Assembly (NCBI GenBank): GCA_017408735.1
Contig: JAFQUB010000045.1
Span: 1 to 64,000, forward strand
Reading direction: 5' to 3'
DNA from: Lachnospiraceae bacterium
GTDB taxonomy: Bacteria > Bacillota > Clostridia > Lachnospirales > Lachnospiraceae
DNA length: 64,000 nt
Part shown: positions 61,049 to 64,000 of the stretch, piece after piece
Numbering within the stretch: position 1 is the first letter of the stretch
How the letters are laid out: each line of letters begins with the position of its first letter
Notes under the pieces: model-generated
Database searches by the model: none
Seen by the model: only the letters and a program-made list of their open reading frames with translations
Told to the model about the DNA's origin: nothing
Translations under genes and position numbers: made by a program

Positions 61049-61709
61049 AAAATTGCATAGGCATATTGAATACTTTAATCCTGATGTGATGTCATTAGAA
61101 CAAGCATATCAGGATTTTTCTAGCGAAATGAAAAGGTTTAATGCTGGTAACAGTTATAAAAATTTTAATGATTTCTTAGTAGAAAAGGAAGCAATTACAT
61201 ACAAAGATGATGGTAATGGTGTAACCTACGTTGTCTGGAATGTAGTGTACGATGATTTTCAACAAGAGATTTCTAGAGAAATTGTGGGATATTACACATT
61301 AGCAGCAACAGCTATTCCATATGAAGATAGAATTCGATTAGATGAAGAAGAATCGAAAGAACTTGGAAAAGAATTTGATATAGAAATATGTGGTATTTCA
61401 GCGATTGAAATAAAAATGTTTGCTGTAGATGAAAGATATCAAGATGTATTTTTTGAATATGAAGGAGAAGATTTGCCAATCTCAGCATGGATTATAAGAA
61501 GTATTATTGATTTTGCAAACTCTCTTTTAAATAATGTTTTAGGGTTTAAAGCATTGTTTTTACATTCACTTCCGAATGCTGAAAATTTTTATATATCTAA
61601 TGGTTTTAATCCTATGGAAGTTAATATGCAACCGTTACATTCTGTTGATTCTGATTATAAAGCAATGTATTTAGCATTAAAAGAAGTAAAAATGAATTAT
61701 GATGAATGA
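61032..61709 (+). CDS. GNAT-like acetyltransferase, candidate toxin
   Basis: 225 aa from a TTG start at 61032 inside the preceding gene. A GNAT core is suggested by VGYYTLAATAIP, IEIKMFAVDERYQD (beta-4 region), then a helix, and LFLHSLPNAENFYISNGF near residues 174-191 (beta-5 to beta-7, FY..GF). The usual R/QxxGxG/A acetyl-CoA loop after beta-4 is not readable; VFFEYEGEDLPISAW stands there. The N-terminal 60 residues are extra. Known GNAT toxins (TacT/AtaT) acetylate aminoacyl-tRNA and are coded after an RHH antitoxin; this pair differs in partner and loop. It could also be an ordinary acetyltransferase. A terminator follows at 61712. Confidence 0.7.
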   Translation: MEKKSKKLHRHIEYFNPDVMSLEQAYQDFSSEMKRFNAGNSYKNFNDFLVEKEAITYKDDGNGVTYVVWNVVYDDFQQEISREIVGYYTLAATAIPYEDRIRLDEEESKELGKEFDIEICGISAIEIKMFAVDERYQDVFFEYEGEDLPISAWIIRSIIDFANSLLNNVLGFKALFLHSLPNAENFYISNGFNPMEVNMQPLHSVDSDYKAMYLALKEVKMNYDE

Positions 61710-61711
61710 TT

Positions 61712-61750
61712 AAGGCATATCAGGCAGAAATACTTGGTATGCCTTTTTTG
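61712..61750 (+). terminator. Terminator after the GNAT-like gene
   Basis: AAGGCATATCA (61712-61722) pairs with TGGTATGCCTT (61735-61745) and is followed by a T-run. Confidence 0.75.
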
Positions 61751-61758
61751 TTTTTTGA

Positions 61759-61819
61759 GGTAGGGGTATATAGCATAAGGGACGTTAATATTCTTAGACG
61801 TAAAACATCCCCCTATACC
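61759..61819. other. Non-coding hairpin zone downstream of the XRE gene
   Basis: GGTAGGGG (61759-61766) can pair with CCCC-TA-TACC (61810-61819) with a 2-nt bulge, enclosing ACGT half-sites. Its 3-prime arm runs into the third CCGCTGC motif. It may be the terminator or 3-prime structure of the minus-strand XRE gene. Confidence 0.35.
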
Positions 61820-61835
61820 GCTGCAATAAAGCAAG

Positions 61836-62057
61836 TTATAATTGCTGGTCTGTTTCTGAGGGGATATAGGTAACGATATCCTGAATGTTGCAATTTAAAA
61901 TTCTGCATAAATCATTTAATGTTTTAGTAGATACATCTTTATTATGTTTTAATCTATGGAGAGTACTATGTGACATATGATGTTTATTTGTCAGTGTATA
62001 CCAGTTTTCGTTTGAATGTTCTAACGTTTCCCAAAATGGTGAATAATCAATCATCAT
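61836..62057 (-). CDS. XRE-family transcriptional regulator
   Basis: 73 aa single-domain helix-turn-helix protein (Cro/C1 type, YozG-like). Seen: YSPFWETLEHSNENWYTLTN, then MSHSTLHRLKHNKDVSTKTL (recognition helix region) and LNDLCRILNCNIQDIVTYIP, the hallmark of these short regulators. GGAGGT precedes the tandem ATGATG start. It is divergent from the secreted Big_2 protein gene, whose promoter carries an inverted repeat, and it is probably its repressor. Confidence 0.9.
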   Translation of the reverse strand: MMIDYSPFWETLEHSNENWYTLTNKHHMSHSTLHRLKHNKDVSTKTLNDLCRILNCNIQDIVTYIPSETDQQL

Positions 62058-62107
62058 ATTACCTCCATAAATATTCTATGGACTAATGGTAAATTATATT
62101 CTTATAC

Positions 62108-62136
62108 TTGAATATCTTCGCAAAAACGAATATAAT
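62108..62136 (+). promoter_or_regulatory. Promoter of the Big_2 protein gene, with TTCG-N6-CGAA operator
   Basis: TTGAAT at 62108-62113, 17 nt and TATAAT at 62131-62136. The spacer contains the inverted repeat TTCG (62117-62120) and CGAA (62127-62130). The -35, much of the spacer and the -10 are repeated at 63472-63500. It overrides the earlier possible start at 62086, which lies upstream of it. Confidence 0.75.
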
Positions 62137-62172
62137 AATGAAGAAAAGGTATTTAAGAAAGGGGAAATTACT

Positions 62173-63315
62173 ATGAAGAAAACTAAAAGATTTGTAGGAG
62201 CGGTGTGCTTATCTATTATGATGGCAATGGTAACATCGTCAATTGTTCCAAGTTTAGCAGGAACAGTAACTGTTGAAGCAGCGTCAAAAGTAAAATTGAA
62301 TAAGACTAAGGCGACATTATATGTTGGTAAATCTACTCAGTTAAAAGTCAAAGGAACAACAAAGAAAGTAACATGGAAATCATCAAATAAAAAGGTTGCT
62401 ACAGTAACAAGTAAAGGAAAGGTTACTGCAAAGAAAAAAGGTAAAGCAATTATTACGGCGAAAGTATCTGGTAAGAAGTATACTTGTAAGGTTACTGTGA
62501 AAGATATTGCATTGAAGTCAATATCATTGAATAAAACTTCGGTGACGTTGGATATGCAAGATACATATAAATTAAAGGTTAAATATTCACCAACAAATAC
62601 AACTGTCAAAAAGGAAGTTACATGGATAAGTTCAAATACAGATGTTGCAATAGTTGATGAATGGGGTGAGGTGTATGCATGTAATGCAGGAAAAACTACA
62701 ATTACGGCAAAAGTAGGGAATAAAAAAGCAAAATGCACTGTGACGGTGAAAGAGCAACCAAGCGAAGACAGTTCCAATGATGATAGCTCAAGCGATGATA
62801 ATTCAAAGGAAGATACAACAAAAGAACGTACACCAGCAGAAAATCTCAATATACTTAAAGCATATATTGTACTTTATGGAAGTGTCAATAGTAATGGAGA
62901 TAAATATATTGAAAGAGAAGATTCAATGGATGGCAATAAATATAAAACTGGTATTGTATACATAAAAGAAAAAGATAAATTACAATTTATTTATTATGGT
63001 GTTTCAGACAAATATAAAAGAGCAATGAATATGTATGTGGATTTCAATGAAGGAGTTGGAGTTTCACCAGAGTATATATTAACTTTCCAAAATGTTAATA
63101 TAGGTTGTAGAGCTCGAGCAACATTCGATGCTACTAAATATAATCAAAATGATACGGTACATTTTGAACTAATTACAGGAATAGGATTATCTGAGGATGA
63201 TATCCAAGATGTTGCAAATGCAGAGTTGAGAGCCTCTTTTGCAGGATGGAATTTATTATTAGTTGAAAAAACAGGACTTCAATTAAGCGATATTGGTTTC
63301 ACATCTTATAAATAA
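62173..63315 (+). CDS. Secreted protein with two Big_2 domains and a unique C-terminal domain
   Basis: 380 aa. Signal peptide (about 1-37; MKKTKRFVGAVCLSIMMAMV, likely cleavage near TVEAAS). Two bacterial Ig-like (Big_2) domains follow: KLNKTKATLYVGKSTQLKVK to about 115 and SLNKTSVTLDMQDTYKLKVK to about 195, each with the VTWKSSN / VTWISSN motif. An acidic Ser/Asp linker (about 196-220) leads to an unrecognised C-terminal domain of about 160 residues starting NLNILKAYIVLYGSVNSNGD. No sortase motif is seen. AAAGGGG precedes ATG 62173. It could be a surface or secreted ligand-binding protein, and its control by the divergent XRE is likely. Confidence 0.85.
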   Translation: MKKTKRFVGAVCLSIMMAMVTSSIVPSLAGTVTVEAASKVKLNKTKATLYVGKSTQLKVKGTTKKVTWKSSNKKVATVTSKGKVTAKKKGKAIITAKVSGKKYTCKVTVKDIALKSISLNKTSVTLDMQDTYKLKVKYSPTNTTVKKEVTWISSNTDVAIVDEWGEVYACNAGKTTITAKVGNKKAKCTVTVKEQPSEDSSNDDSSSDDNSKEDTTKERTPAENLNILKAYIVLYGSVNSNGDKYIEREDSMDGNKYKTGIVYIKEKDKLQFIYYGVSDKYKRAMNMYVDFNEGVGVSPEYILTFQNVNIGCRARATFDATKYNQNDTVHFELITGIGLSEDDIQDVANAELRASFAGWNLLLVEKTGLQLSDIGFTSYK

Positions 63316-63355
63316 AAATGTACAGGTAACAGAGAATTACTGTAGATATTAAATG

Positions 63356-63389
63356 GGGATTTGCTGAAAGGGTGAATCCCTTATTTTTT
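63356..63389 (+). terminator. Terminator after the Big_2 protein gene
   Basis: GGGATT (63356-63361) pairs with AATCCC (63375-63380) and is followed by TTATTTTTT. Confidence 0.7.
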
Positions 63390-63471
63390 CGAGGCAAACA
63401 TATAAAAGCACCGCTGCTATAAATTAAGATTATAGTGTTTTTGTCAATAATGACAGAAAAGACATATATAC

Positions 63472-63500
63472 TTGAATATTTTCGTTAAAAATAATATAAT
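63472..63500 (+). promoter_or_regulatory. Promoter of the zinc-ribbon protein gene, near copy of the Big_2 promoter
   Basis: TTGAAT at 63472-63477, 17 nt and TATAAT at 63495-63500. From 5 nt before the -35 to the TTCG in the spacer it matches the promoter at 62108 almost fully, but the right arm CGAA is absent here. Confidence 0.75.
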
Positions 63501-63565
63501 ATAAAACATAAAGAGAGGCATAATTGGCAAAATACATAAAAATGAATGATTGGGGGATTGAGCAT

Positions 63566-64000
63566 ATGATAAGATGTAGTAAATGTAATGGTATGCCAAA
63601 TGAGAATGATGTAATTGGTTGGAAGTGTAATTCCTGTGGGAAAGCATTTCAAGTGAAAAAAGAGCAGTTACATAATATTCTGGTAAAAAAAGAGGCAAAT
63701 CCTGAGAAGAGTTTATGCAAATGTCCATCGTGTGGGAATATTATAGATGATGGAAAAGAGAGTATAGCTTGGAAATGTTCTTGTGGTCATGTGACCGTGG
63801 GAAAGTTACATGATTTTAAAGAAGAGGGGAAAATTGAGGTAAGGGAAGACAAGGAAGATGTTGTTCCGGATGTTCCGATGGGGAATTTGATTAATTGTCC
63901 TGAATGTGGGAAAGAGATTTCCAGTAAGGCTAAAAAGTGTATACATTGTGGCAATGTATTAGTAGATGACAAGGAGACAACTAAAATATGTGGTGATTGT
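63566..64000 (+). CDS. Multi-zinc-ribbon protein, partial (runs off the window)
   Basis: At least 145 residues, cut by the window end. Zinc ribbons: Cys4/Cys7 with Cys21/Cys24, then SLCKCPSCGN with WKCSCGH, then NCPECGKEISSKAKKCIHCG, and the start of a fourth (ICGDC). GGGGG at 63552-63556 supports ATG 63566. The frame is open upstream, with alternative starts at ATG 63542 and TTG 63524, the latter with AGAGAGG 6 nt before it, so the N-terminus is uncertain. Proteins headed by such ribbons often continue into a transmembrane and an extracellular domain, as in the LRR protein at 27721. The function is unknown. Confidence 0.75.
   Translation, partial: MIRCSKCNGMPNENDVIGWKCNSCGKAFQVKKEQLHNILVKKEANPEKSLCKCPSCGNIIDDGKESIAWKCSCGHVTVGKLHDFKEEGKIEVREDKEDVVPDVPMGNLINCPECGKEISSKAKKCIHCGNVLVDDKETTKICGDC

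Noticed and set aside
1..64000. CRISPR arrays, rRNA genes and complete insertion sequences
   Set aside because: No regularly spaced 25-40-bp repeats, no rRNA-like segments and no transposase with terminal repeats were found on reading both strands; only one tRNA was seen.

Overview
The window looks like a chromosomal segment of a low-GC Gram-positive anaerobe, most likely a member of the Lachnospiraceae (Clostridia). Supporting signs are PolC, RNase Y, SpoIIM, an acetyl-CoA-type MetA, a DUF5688 protein, a bactofilin, a Bacillus-type DinR/LexA box at recA and strong GGAGG ribosome binding sites throughout. Almost all genes are on the + strand. The exceptions are a chemoreceptor, aroF, an M20 peptidase, a lytic transglycosylase and a small XRE regulator.

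Layout. 1-5.5 kb: two nitrogenase-component-1-like proteins followed by a complete FecBCD/BtuFCD-type ABC importer; this is the least understood system in the conserved part. 5.6-10 kb: a divergent Sir2 protein, recA-recX and rny. 10.1-17 kb: chemoreceptor, aminotransferase, the nudF-spoIIM-xerD block (xerD has lost its catalytic C-terminus) and aroF. 17.2-20.6 kb: a Trk potassium uptake operon with two unknown small genes. 20.7-27.7 kb: pantothenate/CoA genes (a PanG-like reductase, panB, panC, panD, coaBC), an ABC-F ATPase and a CbiK chelatase. 27.7-32.5 kb: a zinc-ribbon/LRR membrane protein, an alkaline phosphatase behind a Pho-box-like repeat, and YibE/F. 32.7-47.9 kb: the translation and envelope cluster rpsB-tsf, polysaccharide deacetylase, acidic bactofilin, pyrH-frr-uppS-cdsA-dxr-rseP-ispG-polC. 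47.8-58.3 kb: M20 peptidase/TetR pair, lytic transglycosylase, aroD-aroK, DUF5688, tRNA-Arg(CCG), SH3 protein, pseudouridine synthase, ligA and metA.

58.3-64 kb is accessory DNA. It is more AT-rich, gene-sparse and decayed. It holds an HU-like fragment, a cold-shock-domain gene interrupted by an in-frame TGA, a short possible phage-gene fragment, Zn-finger and unknown small proteins, a candidate toxin-antitoxin pair (50-aa protein plus GNAT-like protein), and an XRE repressor divergent from a secreted Big_2 protein. The Big_2 promoter is nearly duplicated in front of a zinc-ribbon gene that runs off the window. A 7-mer, CCGCTGC, recurs at four non-coding positions, and a helically phased repeat array sits at the junction with metA.

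The candidates for undescribed biology are the nitrogenase-like/importer locus, the bactofilin gene with an internal translation start, the TA-like pair, and the XRE/twin-promoter module. No homology search was run: family assignments come from motif recognition, and promoters, operators and hairpins were read by eye.
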